Origin: an uncultured Eubacteriales bacterium
GTDB lineage: Bacteria > Bacillota > Clostridia > Oscillospirales > Acutalibacteraceae
DNA length: 6,855 nt
Reading direction: 5' to 3'
Assembly: GCA_934465125.1 (NCBI GenBank)
Contig: CAKSKO010000063.1
Coordinates: 1 to 6,855, forward strand
Part shown: positions 1 through 5,878 of the stretch, piece by piece
Position numbering within the stretch: the stretch's first letter is position 1
Layout of the letters: every line of letters begins with the position of its first letter
Position numbers and translations under genes: made by a program
The notes under the pieces: model-generated
Databases searched by the model: none
The model's input: the letters and a program-made list of their open reading frames with translations, nothing else
What the model was told of the DNA's origin: nothing

Positions 1-1
1 A

Positions 2-58
2 CTTGAAGGCGCGTGGCGAGAAGAATTTTTTGTACCACAAAAGAGTGCGGCACCATAA
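2..58 (+). CDS. Possible 3' end of an upstream gene (partial)
   Basis: Reading from base 2, an open frame gives LEGAWREEFFVPQKSAAP and stops at TAA 56-58. The frame is cut by the window edge, so only 18 residues are visible. The composition is protein-like, but no family can be recognised from so short a tail. A competing frame from base 3 stays open to a stop at 90-92 and gives a basic, less protein-like peptide. The call rests only on position at the edge and plausible composition. Confidence 0.25.
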   Translation, partial: LEGAWREEFFVPQKSAAP

Positions 59-101
59 ATCACTATTATATTATGGAAAGAGGGTGGATTAGATTGAGAA
101 G

Positions 102-702
102 ATGTTAGTTGTGGAATTTCAGGAAAAAGACTATCAGGTGTTCGATGAAATTCTGTCTATCCTCCAAAATTACGAAGGTACTATTGATGTGAGTCATACG
201 TTGGGTGATTACGACTATAGAACTGAGGGTAGTAAGAGAGATTGTTATTTGAATGTGAATGCAACAAAGACTCTGGAAAACAACAGACAAGTGTCTATGC
301 TTGATTTCGTAAAAAAAGCTTTCCTGCTGGAAAAGGAAAGACAGGAGTTGTTTGATCTGCATTGCACAGTAACGAGTGCTAGGTACAGCAACTTTATCTT
401 TATCAATCGTTTCAGGCAAGCACAACATCAGGCAGCATTGAGCAAAACTATTCGACGTATTATTTGAGGCTACAACGACGAACAACAGATGAAAGATGAA
501 AATGAAGAGGTTTTGCTTTTGCATTTTAGATGCCGTTCTTTGTGCCATACTTTAATTATAAAAATGTGCGAGGCAAAAAGTCATTCGGGATACGCTCGGG
601 CATAAAGGTAGTTCCACAACGCTGAATATCTATATTGATGTGACAAAGGAGCTGAAGCGTTCCGAATTTAGCGGTATTGACTTATATTTTAAAACGGCGT
701 AA
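102..702 (+). pseudogene. Decayed Tn916-type tyrosine integrase (C-terminal catalytic part)
   Basis: This is the catalytic domain of a tyrosine recombinase of the clostridial Tn916/phage integrase type, broken in several places. Family-like text begins near base 175 (GTIDVSHTL, then RQVSMLDFVKKAFLLEKE and NFIFINRF...QHQAALSKTIRRII) and meets TGA at 465-467, where the family usually has Arg, so CGA to TGA is likely. Reading on in frame gives GYNDEQQMKDENEEVLLLHF. The box II segment, normally HSLRHT, reads RSLCHT: the catalytic His (codon 534-536) is Arg and the catalytic Arg (543-545) is Cys. After MCEA a short deletion near 573-580 shifts the frame, and the tail continues as VIRDTLGHKGSSTTLNIYID with the nucleophile Tyr at 631-633, ending at TAA 700-702. 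Box I, with the first catalytic Arg, is not readable upstream; residues from 102 to about 170 are unlike the family. The protein cannot be active. The family call is secure; the exact left end is not. Confidence 0.85.
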
Positions 703-1205
703 AACAACAATTTCAGTATTTACAATAGGAGTATCAGAGATTTTTGCATATTTTTGTCATCTATTAGAAGCTGTACATCATTTATACCAAACCGTACGCA
801 TAATCGATACGATAGTGGGAGGTTTCATCCCCACGATGGAGCTCCTTTCCGGTAAATAACCATATAAATCAACGCCTTGAAAACTTTTACTAGGATTCAT
901 AGATTATCGTGTACCCTTATAGCACAAAACAGAGATACCAACGCAGGAGATACTGCGTTTCTTTATGGCTCGTTAAGGTTCATAAAAAGGTTAAGGTTAG
1001 CGAGATTTAAGCGTTTTCATAATGATATACAGAACGAAACCGTTTGTTTTTTAACCGAAGCAGACGATTTTTTGATGCAAAGGCCGGTTGTGAAATATAG
1101 GATAGAGAATGGAACTAGGAGAGGATGTGCGATTGAAATAACTACGAAATTTACATAAATATCAAATAAGTAATCATGGATATTGCAGGTTTTTTATGCA
1201 AATAG
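703..1205. other. About 500 bases without a recognisable gene
   Basis: This stretch follows the integrase relic. On the plus strand, open frames of 60 codons (677-859, overlapping the integrase tail) and 93 codons (877-1158) exist. The first begins inside the integrase relic; neither has a convincing ribosome binding site nor resembles a family I know. On the minus strand one frame running from about 1155 to 712 is interrupted by only a few TGA/TAA codons and has hydrophobic stretches, which could be a decayed gene or simply the mirror of decayed plus-strand coding sequence. A short self-complementary element, GTGGG and CCCAC, lies near 815-833. I see no RNA gene or mobile-element end. Confidence 0.4.
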
Positions 1206-1235
1206 TTGGCTTATAGTTATGTTTGAGTGTATAAT
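1206..1235 (+). promoter_or_regulatory. Predicted sigma-A promoter of the secreted-protein remnant
   Basis: TTGGCT at 1206-1211 and a perfect TATAAT at 1230-1235 are separated by 18 bases, a good housekeeping promoter spacing. Transcription would start near 1242 and leave a leader of about 145 bases before the ATG at 1387. The terminator at 1916-1950 would close the transcript, giving a single-gene unit. Confidence 0.55.
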
Positions 1236-1386
1236 ATACAAAAATAATCGTATGTCATATTGGTAAATAACGGATGTTTAGTGAGTTTATAGTGTGGTTT
1301 TCTAGATCAATAGATTGGAATTTAAACGAAAAAACACGCTCGTGAAGATAAGTAAAAAATTATAAGAATGAAAAAGGGTGTTTGAG

Positions 1387-1889
1387 ATGGAATTTCGATT
1401 ATAAGCATTAACTAAACGAAGGTGGAGAAAGATAATTTCTATTTTTCTTTCGGCATGTGTGGTGTTTGGCGCTTTTATCACAGCAACGTCATATGCCGCG
1501 GGGCCGCGACTAATAAATGTTAATTTTAGCAGTGATGCAACTGAACCGATAAATGATGAAGAAGGGCGCGTTTGCGCTCCGCTCGTGGAGTGCCTACCTA
1601 TGCAACGCAAAACGAGAAGGCGTTGCAGGCAGATGTCAGCGCAGGAAACGTTGTCATAGAAGACGGCTCCAATGGCGGGACGATCAAGTTTACAAACAGA
1701 GGAGAAACTCAAGATAATCTAGGCCCTACTACAACAAATATTAAAGTAAGCGGGACGACCAAAATCGATGCAGGAAGTCAAGTTAATACTGGAGATGATA
1801 ATAGTTTACTGAGTTGGATAGTACCTCTTCTAGTGTCTGGAGAAATTATGATAACTTTATCTATAAGAAGAAATAAAAAAGAGGCGTAG
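1387..1889 (+). pseudogene. Broken gene for a small secreted, sortase-anchored surface protein
   Basis: The pieces add up to a small cell-surface protein of about 165 residues. The ATG at 1387 has AAAGGGTG six bases upstream. Five codons later TAA at 1402-1404 interrupts the frame. The same frame continues with a textbook signal peptide: basic region TKRRWRKI, hydrophobic core SIFLSACVVFGAFITATS and cleavage-like AxA (SYAAG). That frame closes at 1657-1659. The rest lies in the frame open from about 1557 to 1889 and ends with a cell-wall sorting tail: VNTGDDNS, a hydrophobic segment (SWIVPLLVSGEIMITLSI), then RRNKKEA. The tail is typical of sortase substrates, although the motif is NTG-type and not LPxTG. 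The middle, rich in Gly, Thr, Asn and Asp, matches no domain I recognise. Joining the halves needs a frame change between about 1557 and 1600, where no long homopolymer would explain slippage. Promoter, ribosome binding site and terminator are all intact, so the damage looks recent. Confidence 0.7.
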
Positions 1890-1915
1890 TAAAAACTAAA
1901 TAAGGAAAATCTTAA

Positions 1916-1950
1916 AAAACAGCACATGGACGGAATCCGTGTGCTGTTTT
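1916..1950 (+). terminator. Rho-independent-type terminator after the surface-protein remnant
   Basis: A 15-base-pair stem (1916-1930 with 1936-1950) encloses the five-base loop CGGAA. The only imperfection is T1927 opposite G1939, a G-U wobble in RNA on the plus strand but an A-C mismatch on the minus strand, so the hairpin serves plus-strand transcription. The arms begin with AAAA and end with TTTT. It lies 26 bases after the stop at 1889. Confidence 0.85.
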
Positions 1951-1985
1951 CGTTACACTGAATGAGCGAAAAAACACATCAAGCA

Positions 1986-2039
1986 AAGTTGGGTATTTTA
2001 ACAAGCTCTTGCGATACGGGAGATGCTATATCCCAACTT
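1986..2039. repeat. Spaced inverted repeat AAGTTGGG / CCCAACTT
   Basis: AAGTTGGG at 1986-1993 is matched exactly in inverse at 2032-2039, with 38 bases between. With one bulged T (2031), TAT/ATA extends the pairing to 11 base pairs. It lies between the terminator at 1950 and the integrase fragment. It could be the end of a lost element or a leader structure; nothing in the sequence decides this. Confidence 0.4.
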
Positions 2040-2128
2040 AAGATTGAGATTTCACCTGTTTTAAGAAGTTTAATAATTATTATATTTTCAGGCATTATGA
2101 AATTTTAAAATAATCATTATGTTGCACA

Positions 2129-2157
2129 TTGCAACTATAAAGGGTGCATGCTATAAT
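2129..2157 (+). promoter_or_regulatory. Promoter-like pair at the start of the integrase fragment
   Basis: TTGCAA at 2129-2134 and TATAAT at 2152-2157 are 17 bases apart, ideal spacing. Transcription would begin near 2164, inside the integrase fragment and past the GTG at 2144. The first in-frame start in such a transcript is ATG 2207, which lacks a well-placed ribosome binding site. The match may be chance in AT-rich DNA. Confidence 0.3.
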
Positions 2158-2608
2158 TCATACAGAAATACTGAAAACAGATAGAAAGGGACAACTAAAA
2201 AGCCGGATGGAGTATGGTGGAATTTACCATTGTAACTACTACAAAGAAGTACAAGACAAAAACAGAGTGTATTATGAATACTATCATCTGAACGGAACCC
2301 AAGAGATCCCGGCAGATGATAAGGAAATCTCCTTTGTCTGCTTAAGACCGGATGGCTGTCTAGAGCTGCCGAGTACACTTAGTATTGTGTGCAAGTTCGT
2401 ATCAAAGAAATTGGAAGGCTTTCAATTTCACCAGTTACGACACACCTACACAAGAGATCTTCTCGCCGCAGGGGCAGCATCGAAGGATGTGAAGGAATTG
2501 TTAGGGCACTCAGATGTACGTATCACCATGAATGTCTACGCTCACGCAACTAGAAAAGCTAAGCAAAACTCAGCAAGGATTCTAGATAAAGTTGCGGGCA
2601 ATGATTAA
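2144..2608 (+). pseudogene. Truncated tyrosine integrase, catalytic C-terminal half only
   Basis: The frame runs 154 codons from GTG 2144 with no internal stop and matches the C-terminal half of clostridial site-specific integrases of the HFHQLRHTYTS type. Box II reads FHQLRHTYTRDLL with His96 and Arg99 present; LLGHSDV supplies the second His (122), and MNVYAHATRKAK holds the nucleophile Tyr132. The family is normally about 350-400 residues with an N-terminal arm-binding domain, a helical core-binding domain and the box I Arg. All of these are missing, so it cannot recombine DNA alone. GTG 2144 is merely the first start codon: AAGG lies directly against it, too close to act as a ribosome binding site, and homology seems to begin right there, as if the 5' half was deleted. 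It is of a different subfamily from the relic at 102-702 and less decayed. It could still be expressed as a DNA-binding fragment, but I think that unlikely. Confidence 0.85.
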
Positions 2609-2614
2609 AAAAGA

Positions 2615-2668
2615 CATTCCCTTATTTTCCTTACGATTATCTCACTAAGGGAAAAATAAGGGGAAATG
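2615..2668. repeat. Imperfect 19/23-base hairpin just after the integrase fragment
   Basis: The left arm at 2615-2633 (CATTCCCTTATTTTCCTTA) pairs with the right arm at 2646-2668 after small bulges, around a 12-base loop. It starts seven bases after the integrase stop. Integrases of this kind often lie beside their attachment site, and many phage and element genes end in a terminator; either reading is possible. No T-run follows on the plus strand, which weakens the terminator reading. Part of the right arm, GAAAAATAAGG (2651-2661), recurs exactly at 2700-2710. Confidence 0.5.
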
Positions 2669-2717
2669 TATATCGTTTCATCAAGGTACTGGAAGCCTTG
2701 AAAAATAAGGAACGTTG

Positions 2718-2733
2718 GAATAATTAATTATTC
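2718..2733. repeat. Perfect 16-base AT-rich palindrome
   Basis: GAATAATTAATTATTC is exactly its own reverse complement. It lies about 25 bases before the ilvD fragment and 110 bases after the integrase fragment. With no central loop it suits a dimeric DNA-binding protein better than an RNA hairpin, but AT-rich palindromes also occur by chance. Confidence 0.35.
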
Positions 2734-2758
2734 TATAAATTCGAATTTGACAAGAATA

Positions 2759-3057
2759 AAAATGGATTTGAGTATAGCATCGATTACAGACGGGAGATTT
2801 TTCGACACGACAAGAGGTGCTGCAGCTGGATACTTCTCCGGAGGCCACTGAGATGGGAACGATTGTGCTTGGAAAGGGTTCACGATACGATTTCGGTCGA
2901 TACCGAAAATAGGCGCCTTTGTCTGGAGGTTTCAGAAGAAGAGCTGATGCACGGAAGAGAAAAATTTTTTCCGCCGGAACAAGAACCAACGGCCTATCTC
3001 AAGCGATATATGCACCATGTTACGTCAGGCTCTAAAGGAGCAATTTTTGAAAAATAA
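2759..3057 (+). pseudogene. ilvD: Fragment of dihydroxy-acid dehydratase (C-terminal end)
   Basis: Dihydroxy-acid dehydratase makes the 2-oxo acid precursors of valine, isoleucine and leucine. Here only about the last 100 of some 550-570 residues survive, spread over three frames. The frame from 2762 gives MDLSIASITDGRFFDTTRG, matching the family's ALITDGRFSGATRG. The frame shifts near 2835 to SPEATEMGTIVLGKG (family: SPEAAEGG-I-LV--G) and again near 2877 to HDTISVDTENRRLCLEVSEE, continuing as a good family tail (YLKRYMHHVTSGSKGAIFEK) to the stop at 3055-3057. The Ser of the SG pair in DGRFSG, which the family is known to use as catalytic base, is Phe here. The N-terminal part with the iron-sulfur cysteines is absent, and unrelated DNA lies immediately upstream. 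This is therefore a dead remnant; a working ilvD, if present, is elsewhere. Confidence 0.85.
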
Positions 3058-3137
3058 TAATAGAAAGTGGCTATAAAAACTTACGGGTATTTGAGAGGAA
3101 AAAGATATCGTTTTTTCTTTTCTTAGGGCAGAAAGGC

Positions 3138-3166
3138 TTGTAGAGAATGTCAGCTAGGGGTATAAT
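3138..3166 (+). promoter_or_regulatory. Promoter of the radical SAM operon
   Basis: TTGTAG at 3138-3143 and a perfect TATAAT at 3161-3166 are 17 bases apart. Transcription would begin near 3173, leaving a leader of about 27 bases with GGAGG at 3189-3193, six bases before the ATG at 3200. Spacing and position make this a convincing promoter. Confidence 0.75.
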
Positions 3167-3199
3167 AAATCAAAATGAGGGAATGTATGGAGGATTGCG

Positions 3200-5044
3200 A
3201 TGGTAGGAAAAGGAATAGAAAAGATACTGCTAAAAGTACAAAAACCGGGAAGGTATGTTGGCGGAGAGATCGGAAGTGTGGTTAAAAGCAAAGAAGACAT
3301 TGCGATCCGGTTTGCGTTTTGTTTTCCGGATACGTATGAAGTCGGAATGTCGCATATTGGAATGAAAATTCTTTATAGTCAGTTCAATGAGGTACCAGAC
3401 ATCTGGTGCGAGAGAGTATTTGCGCCGTGGATCGATATGGAAGAAGAAATGAGAAAAAATGAGATTCCGTTGTTTGCACTCGAAAGCGGCGATCCGATCA
3501 CGGATTTTGATTTTATTGGGTTTACGCTGCAATATGAGCTTAGTTACACAAACGTATTAAACATGCTCGAGCTTGCAGATATTCCAATTTTATCAAAAGA
3601 TCGAAAACTACTTTCGCAAATTGTCGTAGCGGGAGGGCCTTGCACCAGCAACCCGGAGCCGATGGCGGAGTTTATCGATTTGTTTTTTATTGGAGAGGGC
3701 GAAGAAGTTGATCTAGAGGTGATAAACTTATACCGATCCTTTAAACAAGAAAATAAAACAAGAGAAGAATTTCTTTTCGCGGCGTCGCAGATTGAAGGGG
3801 TATATGTGCCATCGCTTTATGATGTTTCGTATTATGAAGATGGAAGAATCAAAGCGTTTGTCGCCAGAGATGGCGCACCCAAAACGATCAAAAAGAGGAT
3901 CATTTTGGATATGGATCATTCCTACTATCCAAAACAATTTGTTGTTCCGATGATCGAGATTGTGCACGATAGAGCTGTTGCCGAAATTTTTCGCGGCTGT
4001 ATCAGGGGTTGTAGATTTTGTCAAGCAGGATTTTTGTATCGTCCTGTCCGTGAAAAATCCCCCGAGGTAATCGACAGACAATGCCACGATCTATGCGCTT
4101 CTACCGGATACGACGAAGTGTCTCTTTCATCTTTGAGTTCAAGTGATTATACGAAGATCGAAGAACTCCTCGAGAACATGACAAAATGGGCAGAAAAAGA
4201 AAATGTCAGCATTTCCTTGCCATCTTTACGGGTAGATGGATTCAAAGCGGAACTTGCGGAAAAGCTTCAAACGGTGAGAAGAAGCGGACTTACGTTTGCG
4301 CCTGAAGCGGGAACGCAGCGGCTTCGTGATACCATAAACAAAAATGTAACCGAAGAGGAACTTTTTGAAACCTGCCAAAAGGCGTTTTCAGCCGGCTGGA
4401 CATCGGTCAAACTTTATTTTATGATAGGGCTCCCGACGGAGACGCTCGATGATGTCAAAGGGATTGCGGAGCTTTGTCAAAAGGTGGTTGACCTTTATTA
4501 TAAGAACCCCAACAAACCGAAAGGGCGTGCGGTAAAGGTAACGGCGAGCGCGTCATCGTTTGTCCCAAAACCGTTTACACCGTTTCAGTGGGAAGCGCAA
4601 GATACGATCGAAATGCTGCATGAGAAACAGAAATATCTTAGAGATTCGATTACGAGCAGAAAGATAACATTTCACTGGCACGACGCAGACACAAGCTTTT
4701 TAGAGGGAATCTTTTCAAGAGGAGACAGAAAGCTTTGCAAGGTATTAAAGCTTGCGCAGGAAAGGGGCTGCAGGTTCGACGGATGGTCAGACTGCTTTTC
4801 GCTTGAAAAATGGATACAAGTGTTTGAGGACGCTGGGGTAGATCCGTTATTCTATGGAACGCGCAAACGTGAATTTGACGAAATTCTCCCATGGGATCAT
4901 ATCGACTATGGGGTAACGAAAGAATTCTTACAAAAAGAATGTGGGCGCGCGTATCAGAATCAAACGACAAAAAACTGCCGGGAACAATGTTCCAACTGCG
5001 GTGCGACCTGTTTTAAAGGAGGAATCTGCTTTGAAAAATGCTAG
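3200..5044 (+). CDS. TIGR03960-family B12-binding-like radical SAM protein
   Basis: This 614-residue protein belongs to the TIGR03960 radical SAM family, whose substrate is unknown. The N-terminal part (about 1-240) resembles a B12-binding-type Rossmann domain, with the conserved FPDTYEVGMSH at 42-52 and GEGEE at 165-169; no cobalamin-binding DxHxxG is visible. The radical SAM core follows: C267, C271 and C274 (GCIRGCRFCQAG) form the CxxxCxxC site for the 4Fe-4S cluster that cleaves S-adenosylmethionine. FAPEAGTQRLRD (366-377) and LYFMIGLPTET (405-415) are further core motifs. The tail has six cysteines (593, 597, 600, 604, 610 and 614), enough for another iron-sulfur cluster or a zinc site. 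The start is fixed by GGAGG six bases before ATG 3200. No transmembrane segment or signal is seen, so it should be cytoplasmic. Its last 14 bases overlap the next gene. In many bacteria the two proteins are fused or adjacent and lie beside ribosome-related genes, hence a suspected but unproven role in RNA or ribosome modification. Confidence 0.95.
   Translation: MVGKGIEKILLKVQKPGRYVGGEIGSVVKSKEDIAIRFAFCFPDTYEVGMSHIGMKILYSQFNEVPDIWCERVFAPWIDMEEEMRKNEIPLFALESGDPITDFDFIGFTLQYELSYTNVLNMLELADIPILSKDRKLLSQIVVAGGPCTSNPEPMAEFIDLFFIGEGEEVDLEVINLYRSFKQENKTREEFLFAASQIEGVYVPSLYDVSYYEDGRIKAFVARDGAPKTIKKRIILDMDHSYYPKQFVVPMIEIVHDRAVAEIFRGCIRGCRFCQAGFLYRPVREKSPEVIDRQCHDLCASTGYDEVSLSSLSSSDYTKIEELLENMTKWAEKENVSISLPSLRVDGFKAELAEKLQTVRRSGLTFAPEAGTQRLRDTINKNVTEEELFETCQKAFSAGWTSVKLYFMIGLPTETLDDVKGIAELCQKVVDLYYKNPNKPKGRAVKVTASASSFVPKPFTPFQWEAQDTIEMLHEKQKYLRDSITSRKITFHWHDADTSFLEGIFSRGDRKLCKVLKLAQERGCRFDGWSDCFSLEKWIQVFEDAGVDPLFYGTRKREFDEILPWDHIDYGVTKEFLQKECGRAYQNQTTKNCREQCSNCGATCFKGGICFEKC
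5015..5022 (+). promoter_or_regulatory. Ribosome binding site that fixes the TTG start of the partner gene
   Basis: AAAGGAGG ends eight bases before TTG 5031. It lies inside the codons for the cysteine-rich tail of the upstream gene (KGG). It settles the start of the TIGR03936 gene: the open frame reaches back to GTG 4941, but those extra codons overlap the neighbour, lack a ribosome binding site, and are not part of the family. Confidence 0.85.
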
Positions 5045-5687
5045 AGTATGGTTTACAAAAGACGATGAGGCAAAATATATCTCTCACCTTGATCTTGTTC
5101 GGACGATGTCGCGCGCGTTACAGCAGTCAGGGCTTCCTGTTTGGATGACAGAGGGTTTTCACCCACATCTCTTTTTGACATTTCCTCTCCCACTTTCACT
5201 AGGAATCTGCGGAAAACGGGAGGCGATGGATGTAAAACTGACGGAGGATATCAAAGGATTTCAAATTAAAGAAGCGCTTTGCCATTGTCTTCCAAAGGGG
5301 ATTTGTATATTTGATGTAACTGAGCCTGTTATGCCTGCGAAAAAAATCTCTTACGCGCTGTATGCAATTGTTTGTGAGAACGAAATGCTCTCAAATCGAG
5401 AAATAGAAAACATGCTCTGTTCGTTTTTCGCAAAGGATTCGATTCCTTGCGAAAAGAAATCAAAATCGGGGATACAAGAAATTGATTTAAAAGAGCATAT
5501 TGCAGAATATCAGATCATAGAAAATAAAGAAAAGATAAAACTGCTGGTGACGCTGTCGGCGGGCAGCAAAAATAATATTAACCCCAGTTTACTGCTACAG
5601 GCGATTGAAAAGGAATATAAGACTGAGTTTTTCTGGAAAATAACAAGGTGTGGCCTTTATAATGAAAAAATGGAACCATTTCGTTAG
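5031..5687 (+). CDS. TIGR03936 / DUF2344 radical SAM-associated protein
   Basis: This 218-residue protein starts at TTG 5031 as MKNARVWFTKDDEAKYISHL, the usual beginning of the TIGR03936/DUF2344 family. The conserved stretch continues with HLDLVRTMSRAL (19-30), GLPVWMTEGFHPH (34-46) and FPLPLSLG (51-58). The C-terminal half is variable and not diagnostic. Length is normal for the stand-alone form. The family is known only as the partner of the TIGR03960 radical SAM protein, to which it is fused in many genomes; here the two are separate but overlap by 14 bases with the ribosome binding site inside the first gene. That implies translational coupling and roughly matched synthesis. The molecular role is unknown; substrate or RNA binding for the radical SAM partner is an inference. 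It has no membrane segments. No ribonuclease G or ribosomal L21 gene follows, although these are common neighbours. Confidence 0.93.
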   Translation: MKNARVWFTKDDEAKYISHLDLVRTMSRALQQSGLPVWMTEGFHPHLFLTFPLPLSLGICGKREAMDVKLTEDIKGFQIKEALCHCLPKGICIFDVTEPVMPAKKISYALYAIVCENEMLSNREIENMLCSFFAKDSIPCEKKSKSGIQEIDLKEHIAEYQIIENKEKIKLLVTLSAGSKNNINPSLLLQAIEKEYKTEFFWKITRCGLYNEKMEPFR

Positions 5688-5772
5688 AAAAAATGGATAG
5701 ACTTTTTAATTCATAGAAAAGTACTTTTATGTGATAAACGGCAAAATAAATCAAAAGGTTAGGAATAGGGAC

Positions 5773-5801
5773 TTATTTGCAAAAGGGAAAAATGCTAAAA
5801 T
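5773..5801 (+). promoter_or_regulatory. Possible promoter of the membrane-protein pair (extended -10)
   Basis: TGCTAAAAT at 5793-5801 fits an extended -10 element (TGnTAnnnT). A weak -35, TTATTT, lies at 5773-5778, 17 bases before TAAAAT. TTGCAA at 5777-5782 is a better hexamer but its 13-base spacing is too short. Transcription would start near 5808, just before the hairpin at 5819-5851. Confidence 0.4.
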
Positions 5802-5818
5802 AGTGGCAAATTATCGCT

Positions 5819-5851
5819 AATTCTGTTTTCATCCCGCACAAAAACAGAATT
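5819..5851 (+). promoter_or_regulatory. 11-base-pair hairpin in the leader of the membrane-protein pair
   Basis: AATTCTGTTTT (5819-5829) and AAAACAGAATT (5841-5851) are perfect inverse copies around an 11-base loop, CATCCCGCACA. The right arm is followed by TGACTCG and not a T-run, so it is a poor intrinsic terminator for the radical SAM operon. It ends 13 bases before the AGGAGG at 5865-5870 and would sit near the 5' end of a transcript from 5808, where it could protect the mRNA or bind a regulator. Confidence 0.55.
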
Positions 5852-5878
5852 TGACTCGTAAAATAGGAGGAACCAACG

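Noticed and set aside
105..548. 147-codon open frame on the minus strand
   Set aside because: It lies opposite the integrase relic, whose plus-strand text matches a known family; it has no family resemblance of its own and is a mirror frame.
877..1158. 93-codon plus-strand frame as a gene
   Set aside because: The start would be TTG with no ribosome binding site, no motif is visible, and it is embedded in decayed sequence.
2747..2778. TTGACA with TATAGC as a promoter for the ilvD remnant
   Set aside because: The spacing of 20 bases is too long and the -10 is poor; the downstream gene is dead.
3093..3122. Hairpin GAGAGGAAAAA / TTTTTCTTTTC as a terminator after ilvD
   Set aside because: Of eleven pairs only four are G-C or G-U and seven are A-T, so it would be very weak, and the T-rich part is the stem itself. 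A purine/pyrimidine-rich stretch by chance is as likely.
3230..4970. Minus-strand open frames inside the radical SAM gene
   Set aside because: They mirror a well-conserved coding sequence and carry no starts or motifs of their own.
4941..5030. Longer start (GTG 4941) for the TIGR03936 gene
   Set aside because: It has no ribosome binding site and would overlap the radical SAM gene by over 100 bases; the family begins at the residues encoded from TTG 5031.
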